Part shown: piece after piece, positions 32,826-40,482 of the stretch
Numbering within the stretch: position 1 is the first letter of the stretch
How the letters are laid out: every line of letters starts with the position of its first letter
From: Candidatus Pelagibacter sp.
Lineage (GTDB): Bacteria; Pseudomonadota; Alphaproteobacteria; Pelagibacterales; Pelagibacteraceae
Assembly: GCA_028101445.1 (NCBI GenBank)
Contig: JAOHKR010000007.1
Location: 1-48,019, forward strand
Reading direction: 5' to 3'
DNA length: 48,019 bases
Notes under the pieces: model-generated
Databases searched by the model: none
What the model was told of the DNA's origin: nothing
What the model saw: the letters and a program-made list of their open reading frames with translations, nothing else
Position numbers and translations under genes: made by a program

Positions 32826-33704
32826 TTAGTCACTAAACCATTCTCTATATTTATTTTTGTTTTTAATTAAATAACTAGGTAACATTTCATCACCAATTAC
32901 TTTTAACTTATAATTGCTTTCCCATTTATTTGTAGATGATTTATCCGCTAAATGATCATAAAACATTTCTTTATTTAATATTTTATCTCTTATTTTTTCT
33001 ATCGTTAAGCCACTTAATCTAAATGTATCATGATGTCCAAAATTCATAAATTTTTCGTACATTTCATCAGGTGTTTTTAAATTTGTAAAATGCCAACCTC
33101 CATCTTGAATAATATTTATATTAATATATTTGTTCTCTGAAAATAAGGTATCCAAACGCCAAAAAGGATATTTTCTAAGCTTTATGTTTCTTAACCAAGA
33201 TAGAGATTTTAATTTTTCCATCTTGCAGCCTTTGGTTCCTGTCCAAAGCATTTTATCATAAAGTAAATTGAATTTAAAATAGATAAACAACTGATTAAAA
33301 AGCACTATTGAACTTTTATTATTTAAAAAATATTCTGAGTCTAAATTAGGAATTTCATCATTATCACTCAACATTATAAAGTCATTACTGGAGAAATTTT
33401 TTAAAACTTTTAAGCTTTCATCGTAGGATAAAGCTATCCTTTTTAAACTGTTAGATCTTTGTAATGATGGATCATTATTCTCAGGAACTATACCTATAGG
33501 TTCTTTGTCAATAACTATATAGGAAATTCTATCTTTAAATTTTGGATAATTATTAATATCAAAGTTTAATTTTTTTTTCTTACCACTATGTGAAAAAGTT
33601 GACTCTGTAACAATGAATTTATCAACTTTATCTTTAAGTATATTAAGTCTTATTTCATACATCATATGTTCATTATAAAATGAAGTGCAATCAATAATTT
33701 TCAT
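32826..33704 (-). CDS. Glycosyltransferase family 17 protein
   Basis: 292 residues. The start IDCTSFYNEHMMYEIRLNIL, KFIVTESTFSHSGKKKKLNF, and the DxD-like FIMLSDNDEIPN (about 104-115) are the pattern of GT17 (beta-1,4-mannosyl-glycoprotein GlcNAc-transferase family) as it occurs in bacteria. Later WLRNIKLRKYPFW and GGWHFTNLKTPDEM support it. These enzymes add GlcNAc to surface polysaccharide or glycoprotein. Composition is very Lys/Asn-rich and AT-rich, like other surface-glycan genes in the window. It stands alone on the minus strand between a terminator and an unrelated plus gene, as gene-content variable surface genes often do. Confidence 0.8.
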   Translation of the reverse strand: MKIIDCTSFYNEHMMYEIRLNILKDKVDKFIVTESTFSHSGKKKKLNFDINNYPKFKDRISYIVIDKEPIGIVPENNDPSLQRSNSLKRIALSYDESLKVLKNFSSNDFIMLSDNDEIPNLDSEYFLNNKSSIVLFNQLFIYFKFNLLYDKMLWTGTKGCKMEKLKSLSWLRNIKLRKYPFWRLDTLFSENKYININIIQDGGWHFTNLKTPDEMYEKFMNFGHHDTFRLSGLTIEKIRDKILNKEMFYDHLADKSSTNKWESNYKLKVIGDEMLPSYLIKNKNKYREWFSD

Positions 33705-33799
33705 TTACTACCATCTAAAAAGTTGACTCAATTAATAAAGTTAGATAATTTTTATCATAGTTAAGATACTAAAGTAATTATAATAAATTTCTAAAAATT

Positions 33800-34093
33800 A
33801 TGTCAAAATTTATCAATATTGTTAAAGTAAAAGTTAAACCTGAACACAGAGAAGAATATTTAAAACTTTGCGATGAGGAACCAAAGTTTGATGGTATGAT
33901 TTCTGCAAAATACGTAGAGGTAGCTCCAAATACCTTTACTTTTATTGGTGAATGGAAAACGCAAGAGGACATTGTCCAATCCAGACCTCGTATGGCTGAT
34001 TTTTTAGATAAATTGCGTCATATGTTAGAAGAAATCTCTCCTGATTTAGGAGTAACGGATCCTGCTTCTGGAACTGTTATAATAGAAAAATAA
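33800..34093 (+). CDS. ABM-domain (antibiotic biosynthesis monooxygenase-like) protein
   Basis: 97 residues with a dimeric alpha-beta barrel layout: FINIVKVKVKPEHREEYLKL (strand and helix), MISAKYVEVAPNTFTFIGEW, then SRPRMADFLDKLRHMLEEI. The family includes small quinol monooxygenases and many uncharacterised proteins. It is convergent with the methyltransferase gene at zero distance. It is the third small dimeric alpha-beta barrel protein in about 2.4 kb together with the DUF1330 and GYD genes. Confidence 0.8.
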   Translation: MSKFINIVKVKVKPEHREEYLKLCDEEPKFDGMISAKYVEVAPNTFTFIGEWKTQEDIVQSRPRMADFLDKLRHMLEEISPDLGVTDPASGTVIIEK

Positions 34094-34804
34094 TTATTTT
34101 TTAAAGGTGATGCATTTTAAAGTATCAATAAAACTTATTTGATTTTTTAATTTTAGATTAAGCTCACCGATACCTAATTTTAAATCTTTAGCAGATATAT
34201 CTAATAAACAAGAGATATACCTATCTTTAATCATTCTTAAATATTTATTTTTAGCAATACTCACTTTAAAAATAAAATTAGTTTCTTTTGAGTTTTTTAG
34301 ATTTTTTTTAACAATTTTGAACAAAAAATCATCTTTTTTTAAACTACTAATTAGTTTATTTTTCATTTTTTTAAAGCAAGGAATTTGGTTATCTTTTGCT
34401 TTTAATGAAAAAATTAAAATTTTTCCCTTACTACTTAGCTTTAATTTAGAATAATTAAGTAATAAACTAATCTGATTTTTTTTAAAAAAATGAATTGTTT
34501 GTTTTATTAAGATTACATCAAAATTTCTATTTGTTTTTTTTAAATAATTTAATGCATTATTTTTTACGAAAATAACATTTTTTTTAATATTTATATTTTT
34601 TACTACATCTACGCCAATAGGTTTATTGTTAAATTTGTATTTTTTTTGAAGTGCACTAATTATATTAGCTCTACCACAACCAATATCTAAAATTTGAGTA
34701 TTCTTATTAAACTTAATTTTTGAATTAAGAAAATTATTGAATGCATTAATGTATTTTTTTGATGACAACCAAGTATTATTGTCCCAATTCTTCAGTTTTT
34801 TCAT
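34094..34804 (-). CDS. Class I SAM-dependent methyltransferase
   Basis: 236 residues. Motif I is TQILDIGCGRANIISAL (about 39-55), acidic residue after strand two in GVDVVKN, and FDVILIKQTIHFF is the motif IV region. After position 130 it is Lys-rich. No special subfamily marks are visible, so substrate is unknown. The start ATG overlaps the stop of the phosphotransacetylase gene (TAATG), and the gene is the last in a minus-strand operon with Ldh- and Pta-type enzymes. Confidence 0.75.
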   Translation of the reverse strand: MKKLKNWDNNTWLSSKKYINAFNNFLNSKIKFNKNTQILDIGCGRANIISALQKKYKFNNKPIGVDVVKNINIKKNVIFVKNNALNYLKKTNRNFDVILIKQTIHFFKKNQISLLLNYSKLKLSSKGKILIFSLKAKDNQIPCFKKMKNKLISSLKKDDFLFKIVKKNLKNSKETNFIFKVSIAKNKYLRMIKDRYISCLLDISAKDLKLGIGELNLKLKNQISFIDTLKCITFKK

Positions 34805-35712
34805 TAAAGAGCAACGATGGCGGCTGCAATTGAGGCCAATCTAGCTGGAGCACTATCCGCGCGGCTTGTAATTACAACAGGAACTTTTCCACCAACGACA
34901 ACTCCTGCTGCGCAAGCGCCCATAAAATAAATCATCATTTTAACTAAACCATTTCCAGCTTCAACATTTGGTACTAATAAAATATCTGCTTTACCAGCAA
35001 CTGCATTTCTAATTCCCTTAATTTGTGCCGCATTTTCAGAAACAGAATTATCAAAAGCCATTGGTCCAAACACATCTGCATCAATACCATCATTTTTTGC
35101 TCGCTCCATTAATTCTTTAGCATCGACAGAACTAGGAACGCTTTCCAAAACTTCTTCTGTCGCTGAAAGCACGGAGACTTTTGGTTTATTAATTCCAATT
35201 CTTTTTGCAAAATCTACAGAATTTTTAAGGATATGCATTTTTGTTTCTAATTTGGGTAAAACATTTAAAGCACCATCGGTAATTATGAATGGTTTATCAT
35301 TTTTTTCTAGTGTCATATGCCAAACATGGCTTAATCTTTTTTTACCTATTAAATTTAAATCTCTTTTAAGAACAGCTTTCATCAAGATGTCTGTATGAAT
35401 GTGGCCTTTAACAATAATTTTTACTTTTCCTTCACTAGCCATTTTTGCAGCTATAGGAGCAGTATTATTTTCAATTGGCTCATCAACAACTTCATAATTT
35501 GAAATATCCCATTTCAAGTCATTAGCTAATTTATCAATAATCTTTTTATCTCCAACAAAGATTGGATCTATCAAACCTTCATCAACAGCTTGTTTAGTTG
35601 ACTCAATTGATACTGCTTTACCAGCGTTAACAATTACTACTTTAACAGGTCCTTTTATTTTTGCTAATTTTAATAATTGTTCTGGACAGATAATTTCTTT
35701 TTTAGATAGCAT
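34804..35712 (-). CDS. pta: Phosphate acetyl/butyryl transferase
   Basis: 302 residues, short-type enzyme. Marks: VKVVIVNAGKAVSIESTKQAVDEGLI at the start, KGHIHTDILMKAVL (about 91-104), FIITDGALNVLP, and the C-terminal LLVPNVEAGNGLVKMMIYFMGACAAG with VVITSRADSAPARL. These fix the phosphotransacetylase/phosphotransbutyrylase family. With Xsc making acetyl phosphate in the same window the most likely job is acetyl phosphate plus CoA to acetyl-CoA plus phosphate. It lacks the regulatory N-terminal domain of long Pta. The gene overlaps the Ldh-type gene by 11 bases and methyltransferase by one. Confidence 0.88.
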   Translation of the reverse strand: MLSKKEIICPEQLLKLAKIKGPVKVVIVNAGKAVSIESTKQAVDEGLIDPIFVGDKKIIDKLANDLKWDISNYEVVDEPIENNTAPIAAKMASEGKVKIIVKGHIHTDILMKAVLKRDLNLIGKKRLSHVWHMTLEKNDKPFIITDGALNVLPKLETKMHILKNSVDFAKRIGINKPKVSVLSATEEVLESVPSSVDAKELMERAKNDGIDADVFGPMAFDNSVSENAAQIKGIRNAVAGKADILLVPNVEAGNGLVKMMIYFMGACAAGVVVGGKVPVVITSRADSAPARLASIAAAIVAL

Positions 35713-36709
35713 TTAATTCATTCATTTCACTTAAAATTTTAGATGGTATAGATATATCCTTATTTAAATTCTTTTTATATGTCTTATTTTTTCTCTCACC
35801 AGGATAAAGAATCGATTTAAACCCCTTCGCCTTAGGCAGCCTTTTGACAAGCTTAATATTTTTCTTCATTTCTTTAATAAAATTATTACCTGAAAATATT
35901 TTTGGATTAATTGTAATAAATAAATGACCCATATTTTGTGTACCTGTAAAATCGTCAAAAGGATCTCTTGTTTTACCACCATGACTACTACCCGTTAAAA
36001 CACCGCTCAATATATCGACCATCCAAGCTAATCCAGAACCTTTAAAGCCTGCTATTGGAAGTTGGGTACCTAATAAAGCTTCTTTTGCATTAGTTGTTAT
36101 TCTACCTTTTTTATCTAGTGCAACACCGAATGGAATTTTTTCACCAAGTTTATCAGCTCTTCTAATCTTTCCTCGGTTAATCATAGAGGTCGAAGCATCT
36201 AAAATAAAAGGCACCTTACCTGTAGGAACTCCAAAACAAATAGGATTAGTTCCAAATAAAGATTTTTTAGCACCGTGAGGAGCTAACGCAGGCGGTGCAT
36301 TAGTGAAACAAAAAACCATAAGATTTTTTTTAACAGCTTGTTCAGCATAAAAGCTTGATAATCCATAGTGACCACTTTTTTTTACAGCTACTAAACCGAT
36401 CCCTGTTTTTTTTGCATTTATAATTGCTTGTTTAATACCGATGTCTGCAGAGATAAAACCTATACTATTATCAGCATTTATATAAGAAACCGATGAGCTT
36501 ATTTTTTTTATTTTTATTTTTGGTTTTGGGTTAATTAGTTTTTTTTTTAAACGATCGCAGTACATTTTAAGTCTAGCTAATCCGTGTGATTTAGCATCAA
36601 CAAGCTCTGCTTTTATTAAGTAATCAGCACAGATTTCAGAATGTTTTTTTGATAACTTATATTTAGTGAAAATTTCTTTAAGTTTAGATCTTAGAATGCT
36701 TTTTTTCAC
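35702..36709 (-). CDS. Ldh-family NAD(P)-dependent oxidoreductase (malate / L-lactate / sulfolactate type)
   Basis: 335 residues, GTG start that overlaps the upstream stop (GTGA). Family features: AELVDAKSHGLARLKMYCDRL near the N-terminus with the catalytic His, VKKSGHYGLSSFYAEQAVKK, FTNAPPALAPHGAKK and FGTNPICFGVPTG, then FKGSGLAWMVDILSGVLTG. The family includes L-malate, ureidoglycolate and (R)-sulfolactate dehydrogenase (ComC). Next to Pta and within a sulfonate-rich region a ComC-like role is plausible: (R)-sulfolactate oxidised to sulfopyruvate, or with a partner enzyme inverted to the enantiomer used by SuyAB. Context only; sequence alone cannot choose. Confidence 0.8.
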   Translation of the reverse strand: MKKSILRSKLKEIFTKYKLSKKHSEICADYLIKAELVDAKSHGLARLKMYCDRLKKKLINPKPKIKIKKISSSVSYINADNSIGFISADIGIKQAIINAKKTGIGLVAVKKSGHYGLSSFYAEQAVKKNLMVFCFTNAPPALAPHGAKKSLFGTNPICFGVPTGKVPFILDASTSMINRGKIRRADKLGEKIPFGVALDKKGRITTNAKEALLGTQLPIAGFKGSGLAWMVDILSGVLTGSSHGGKTRDPFDDFTGTQNMGHLFITINPKIFSGNNFIKEMKKNIKLVKRLPKAKGFKSILYPGERKNKTYKKNLNKDISIPSKILSEMNELNAI

Positions 36710-37140
36710 TTAATTTTTTTATTTCCTTTATCTTCCCAATAATCAATTCTTTGCTTTTGGTCTTCCACGAGTTTTTTGCACATTAAACCATATTTCTTGG
36801 CCAAAAGTTGAAAATCATTTTGTGCTATTTTTGTAAATTTTTCAACTTCAGCTTTTGTTGTTTGAGCCATATATTTTGGTTTTAAATTCAAAACTTCACC
36901 TAAGTCATAGTTAAATTTTAGAGTAACATCTGCACTTTTTTCTAAACCTTTAATAATTTCTTTATCTTTTTTTGCTTTTTTAAAAACTTCTGCACCTACT
37001 TTATAAAAACTGTAACAAGTTACATAATCTTTTTGTATATTTTGAATTATATACTTAGCAACTTTTTCTTCTTTAGTTTTTTCCAAAGAATATCCTGAAA
37101 ATGGATAAAGTATTATCAATAATAGTATTAATTTTTTCAT
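36706..37140 (-). CDS. Secreted helical protein, unknown
   Basis: 144 residues with a signal peptide (MKKLILLLIILYPFSGYS). The mature part is helical, with two Cys residues (DYVTCYSFY at about 40 and YGLMCKKLV at about 120) that may pair. No catalytic motif. Position between another secreted protein and the Ldh gene suggests one operon: its stop overlaps the Ldh start and its start abuts the stop of the 137-residue gene. Family not recognised; it could be a small lipoprotein-like scaffold, though no lipobox is seen. Confidence 0.65.
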   Translation of the reverse strand: MKKLILLLIILYPFSGYSLEKTKEEKVAKYIIQNIQKDYVTCYSFYKVGAEVFKKAKKDKEIIKGLEKSADVTLKFNYDLGEVLNLKPKYMAQTTKAEVEKFTKIAQNDFQLLAKKYGLMCKKLVEDQKQRIDYWEDKGNKKIK

Positions 37141-37553
37141 TAACTTTCTAATTTATATTTAATTATTTTTTCGCATTTAGATACCACACTTATACCTTCA
37201 GTGTTATTTAAAACACTCTTTATTTTAATAGTTTTATCAAATGTATCAAAAATCATTTGAGTATAAAAAGCTGGATAGCCTGAAATTTCGGAAATAATTT
37301 GTCCATCAACTTTTGTTATTCCTTTTGTATTTGAATTTTCTTTTTTTACTCTTGTGTCATTTAATCGAAGTTTTTTATATGTCTCATCACTGTAAATAAA
37401 CTCTCTAGTCATTACTCCTTTTTCCACATCAAGCTTATATTCATTTTTTTCAAAACTATAGTCTTTGTTAGTACAATTTTTAAAAACTAAAATTTCTGCA
37501 AATGATGAAGAAAATGATAATTGGAATAATGATATTAATAAAATTTTTCTCAT
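37140..37553 (-). CDS. Secreted beta-rich protein, unknown
   Basis: 137 residues with a signal peptide (MRKILLISLFQLSFSSSFA). The mature part alternates polar and hydrophobic residues as in a beta sandwich, with Cys at CTNKDYSF and SKCEKIIKY near the ends which could form a disulfide. It is the first gene of the minus-strand string that continues with the helical secreted protein, Ldh, Pta and methyltransferase. The 129 bases upstream are AT-rich with no recognised promoter. Family not recognised. Confidence 0.6.
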   Translation of the reverse strand: MRKILLISLFQLSFSSSFAEILVFKNCTNKDYSFEKNEYKLDVEKGVMTREFIYSDETYKKLRLNDTRVKKENSNTKGITKVDGQIISEISGYPAFYTQMIFDTFDKTIKIKSVLNNTEGISVVSKCEKIIKYKLES

Positions 37554-37682
37554 AATTTTATATACGATGTTGACTATTTAGAGTAATTTATTGGTAAATA
37601 ACAGTAAATACAAATTATAAAACTACCGCATCAAATTAATTATTGATATTGTTAAATATTTAAAAAAATTTAAATCATAATA

Positions 37683-38408
37683 ATGAAAAAAATTACTTTA
37701 ATTGTCGCTCTTATTTGTCTATTGCCTGTAATATCTAATTCATCAGATTTAACTGATCCTAATGAGATATTTAAAGCTCTGCATGAAATTAAATCTAAAG
37801 GCACTTACAAGGAAAAAACAGGATTTGTTATGAGAAGAAATAATGAAAAAAACTTTTCTAAATTTCCAATAATTCTTCCAAATAATTCTGCGCCAATTAT
37901 TTCAGATTATAAATCAATGTGGGGAGCAAGTATGTCACCATCAAAAAGAGATGAAAAACATAATGGAGTTGATTTTTATATTAAAGCTGGTGATCAAATT
38001 CTTGCAGCAAATGATGGAAACGTTGTGTATGCAAAGCATGACAAATGTGCAGGAAACGTTATGACTATAAAACATAAAGGATCAATATATGTATCTTATT
38101 TGCATATAGGAGATTTTAAAGTAAAAAAAGGTGAGAAGGTTAAACGAGGTCAATTAATTGCTGATGCCGGTAAACACGGAAATACAAGATGCAGCGGTAA
38201 TATAGACCATCTACATTTTCAAACTTCACGAGAAGGACCATGTCCAAGATGCACCGGAAGTTGGAAATACTTAGGTAAAAAAACAGGTTGGACTAATGTT
38301 CACAAATACTGGACTGGTGGCAAGGGTAAACCTGAATGTTATATTGCAGGAAAAGAATATCCAAAAAAATTACTCACTCTTCCTTTCAGGTGTAAAAAAT
38401 TAAGATAA
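37683..38408 (+). CDS. Secreted M23 peptidase
   Basis: 241 residues with a signal peptide (first 20, ending ISNSSD). The M23 domain lies in about 75-180: HNGVDFYIKAGDQI provides the first His and Asp, VYAKHDKCAGNVMTIKH and VSYLHIGDF the middle strand, and NIDHLHFQTSREG the catalytic HxH, intact here unlike the other M23 gene in the window. A Cys-rich C-terminal part (CPRCTGSW, PECYIAGK, FRCKK) may be disulfide-linked. Likely a periplasmic endopeptidase acting on peptidoglycan. Its 3' end runs into a relic of the small gene at 39605. Confidence 0.85.
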   Translation: MKKITLIVALICLLPVISNSSDLTDPNEIFKALHEIKSKGTYKEKTGFVMRRNNEKNFSKFPIILPNNSAPIISDYKSMWGASMSPSKRDEKHNGVDFYIKAGDQILAANDGNVVYAKHDKCAGNVMTIKHKGSIYVSYLHIGDFKVKKGEKVKRGQLIADAGKHGNTRCSGNIDHLHFQTSREGPCPRCTGSWKYLGKKTGWTNVHKYWTGGKGKPECYIAGKEYPKKLLTLPFRCKKLR

Positions 38409-38473
38409 TAACAGAACAATCAGTAGCACTGTCCCAGTTATTCTCAAACTATGTTTTAATTAAAAAATATTTT
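38400..38473 (-). pseudogene. Relic of the 58-aa small gene (3' end)
   Basis: Read on the minus strand this stretch encodes LKHSLRITGTVLLIVLLLS and a stop, almost the same as the C-terminus of the intact small gene at 39605-39781 (LKHGFRITGTVLLIAHLLS). Upstream of the Lys-His the match continues as DNA (AAAATATTTTTT) but one base is missing, which brings a stop in frame. No start is found. About 75% of bases are identical to 39605-39679. It overlaps the last codons of the M23 peptidase. Confidence 0.7.
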
Positions 38474-38491
38474 TATATTTTTTTAATGTGT

Positions 38492-39595
38492 CTAATAATT
38501 TTTAATTTCTAAAAAAATATTTTTTAAAAATAAATCTATATGATTTTGATCGTTTAAATGTGAACCAATATCATTTTTCCTATATATTTTGTCTATTTTA
38601 GTTTTTGAAAAATCTAGATTATTTAAATTTATGTGATTAAACCTATCGTCTTTTATATTTATTAATACATCGTTAATATAATTCGAAACATTAACTTTAT
38701 AAATATTTTTATGATGATTTATGTGTGGAAAGCTTACTAAAAATATTTTTTGAATTTCGTTTTCTTTCGATAAAAAATTAATATAATCTACTAAGGATTG
38801 TTTAAAGTTTGTCTCAGACTTTGAGCTATGTTCGATTAAATTTTTCATAATCTCATAAAAACCACATTTACTTACATTTCTATTAGAATATCCTTTTGTT
38901 TTAATTTGTTTTAAAATATTGAAATTTCTTTTTAAAAAATAATTTATTTTTAGATAAGGAAATTTAAATATTTTGATTAAATTACTGTCAAAATTTAATT
39001 CAGAATACATGTAAAGTTTGGAATAATCATAAGTTGCTCTGGTATATTTTTCTCTTTGCACGTTTAAAAATTTTCCATCCGATGAATAAACTTTATTATG
39101 TTTATACCTACAATTTTCATCACCAATGTCTGTTTGGTCTATATATATAACCAAAATTTCAGGAGAAATTTTAAAATCATTTTTAAGTATTTTATATTGA
39201 GCATGCATTACACTAGGTGCAAAAGAGGTGATACCTGCATTATAAATATTATATTCATTGTTTTGACCGTAACTCTTAACAAATTTTTCTGAAGTCGAAA
39301 TATTAGAAATGTCCTCTATCCAGGAGTCTCCTTGCAATAAAATAGTCTTTGAAAATTTTTCATTAAAACTAATTTCAGAAAAAAGATATTCATTTTCTTT
39401 TTTCCCCCATTTATTTACATCTCTTAAATGATGAACTTTATTTGAATATTTTTTATGAAAATCTAAATCAATTTTATTTTTGAAAAGCAAAATATCATTA
39501 TTTTTAATTTCGAATAAACCCCAAATACCTAAAATTAAGTAGGTAGTTACTGTGACTAAAAAAACTGATAATAAATAAAAGACTTTTTCTTTCAT
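38492..39595 (-). CDS. Membrane-anchored SGNH-like protein
   Basis: 367 residues with one N-terminal helix (about 5-25). KTILLQGDSWIEDIS (about 85-99) is the block I Ser motif, ILVIYIDQTDIGDENC a distorted block III, and NDIGSHLNDQNHIDLF (about 344-359) supplies the last Asp/His. It is Asn-, Lys- and Tyr-rich, about 75% A+T. Likely an acyl esterase or transferase of surface glycans. It lies alone between two diverged direct repeats (38400-38473 and 39605-39679), so I think it was added to this site as a single-gene cassette. Confidence 0.7.
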   Translation of the reverse strand: MKEKVFYLLSVFLVTVTTYLILGIWGLFEIKNNDILLFKNKIDLDFHKKYSNKVHHLRDVNKWGKKENEYLFSEISFNEKFSKTILLQGDSWIEDISNISTSEKFVKSYGQNNEYNIYNAGITSFAPSVMHAQYKILKNDFKISPEILVIYIDQTDIGDENCRYKHNKVYSSDGKFLNVQREKYTRATYDYSKLYMYSELNFDSNLIKIFKFPYLKINYFLKRNFNILKQIKTKGYSNRNVSKCGFYEIMKNLIEHSSKSETNFKQSLVDYINFLSKENEIQKIFLVSFPHINHHKNIYKVNVSNYINDVLINIKDDRFNHINLNNLDFSKTKIDKIYRKNDIGSHLNDQNHIDLFLKNIFLEIKNY

Positions 39596-39604
39596 ACTAT
39601 TTTA

Positions 39605-39679
39605 TTAAGATAGCAAGTGAGCAATCAACAACACAGTTCCAGTAATTCTAAATCCATGCTTTAAAACAAAAAATATTTT
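39605..39679. repeat. Right copy of a diverged direct repeat flanking the SGNH gene
   Basis: Matches 38400-38473 over 75 bases with about 18 mismatches and one gap, in the same orientation. This copy is the 3' part of the intact small gene; the other is a relic. Confidence 0.65.
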
Positions 39680-39781
39680 CGTTTTTTGTTCATCATGTTG
39701 TTCTATATATATTTTTTCTATTCTCCAGCTAGCAAAAGATGCCATATATGAATAAATAGAATAAGCTAAGTATGCTGTCAT
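39605..39781 (-). CDS. Small protein (58 aa) coupled to the racemase
   Basis: MTAYLAYSIYSYMASFASWR, then IEKIYIEQHDEQKTKIF and a hydrophobic C-terminus FVLKHGFRITGTVLLIAHLLS. One likely membrane segment at the C-terminus and a weak one at the N-terminus. The ATG overlaps the racemase stop (TAATG), supporting translation by coupling. Conservation of the C-terminal codons in a second degraded copy 1.2 kb away (RITGTVLLI retained, mostly third-position changes) shows it was under protein-level selection. Family not recognised. Confidence 0.65.
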   Translation of the reverse strand: MTAYLAYSIYSYMASFASWRIEKIYIEQHDEQKTKIFFVLKHGFRITGTVLLIAHLLS

Positions 39782-40482
39782 TATCTAGTTCCTTTATATC
39801 TTTTCATTGAAGAATGAGCCAATATTAAATTTGGATCTAAGAATGTTTTTGATTTTTTAATTTTTTGAAAAGATTTAAAAGCAAATATTGCAATTGGAAG
39901 TTCAGTGCAACCTAATATTATCTTATCACATTTCATTTTAACCAACAAATTTATAGCAGGCCGTATAGCTTTTTCTGCCTCTTTTATTTTTCCCATCTTA
40001 ACAAGTTTAATGGCCTTATTAATATTATTTTTTTGTACAGACTTACTTGGGTTTATTAATTTAAATTTTTTATCAAAAAATTTATTGTAAATGCCAGTCT
40101 TTAAAGTTCCTTCAGTAGCTAAAAGTCCAATTTTAGAATTTTTTTTACACGTTTTGACAGAATGAATATAAACTTCTTTAGGCATACTAATGATAGGAAT
40201 TTTAGTTTTCTTTTGTAAATCATCAAACCAGTAATGTGCTGTGTTACATGGAATAACAATGAATTTACATTTATTTTTTTCTAAAAATTTACACCCAGCT
40301 AATAGACTTTTAAAAACTTTATTATATTTATGAAGATTTTCAGGTCTACCAGGAATATTTGATTTATTATATAAAACAAATAGCGGATACTGTTGATCTG
40401 TCTTTCCTTTATTTAATTTTGCTAATTTGTTACAGAAATCAAGACCAGCCTGAGTTCCCATTCCGCCTAAAATCCCGATCAT
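39781..40482 (-). CDS. Asp/Glu (amino acid) racemase family protein
   Basis: 233 residues from ATG 40482, which overlaps the tauC stop as ATGA. MIGILGGMGTQAGLDFCNKL is the opening motif of aspartate/glutamate racemases; the two catalytic Cys lie in VIPCNTAHYWFDDL (about 80-93) and IILGCTELPIAIF (about 194-206). It is the fourth gene of tauA-tauB-tauC-racemase, which suggests a role tied to taurine or to alanine/glutamate exchanged with Tpa and Ald, though a general cell-wall D-amino-acid role is possible. Both Cys are present, so a racemase reaction without cofactor is expected. Confidence 0.85.
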   Translation of the reverse strand: MIGILGGMGTQAGLDFCNKLAKLNKGKTDQQYPLFVLYNKSNIPGRPENLHKYNKVFKSLLAGCKFLEKNKCKFIVIPCNTAHYWFDDLQKKTKIPIISMPKEVYIHSVKTCKKNSKIGLLATEGTLKTGIYNKFFDKKFKLINPSKSVQKNNINKAIKLVKMGKIKEAEKAIRPAINLLVKMKCDKIILGCTELPIAIFAFKSFQKIKKSKTFLDPNLILAHSSMKRYKGTR

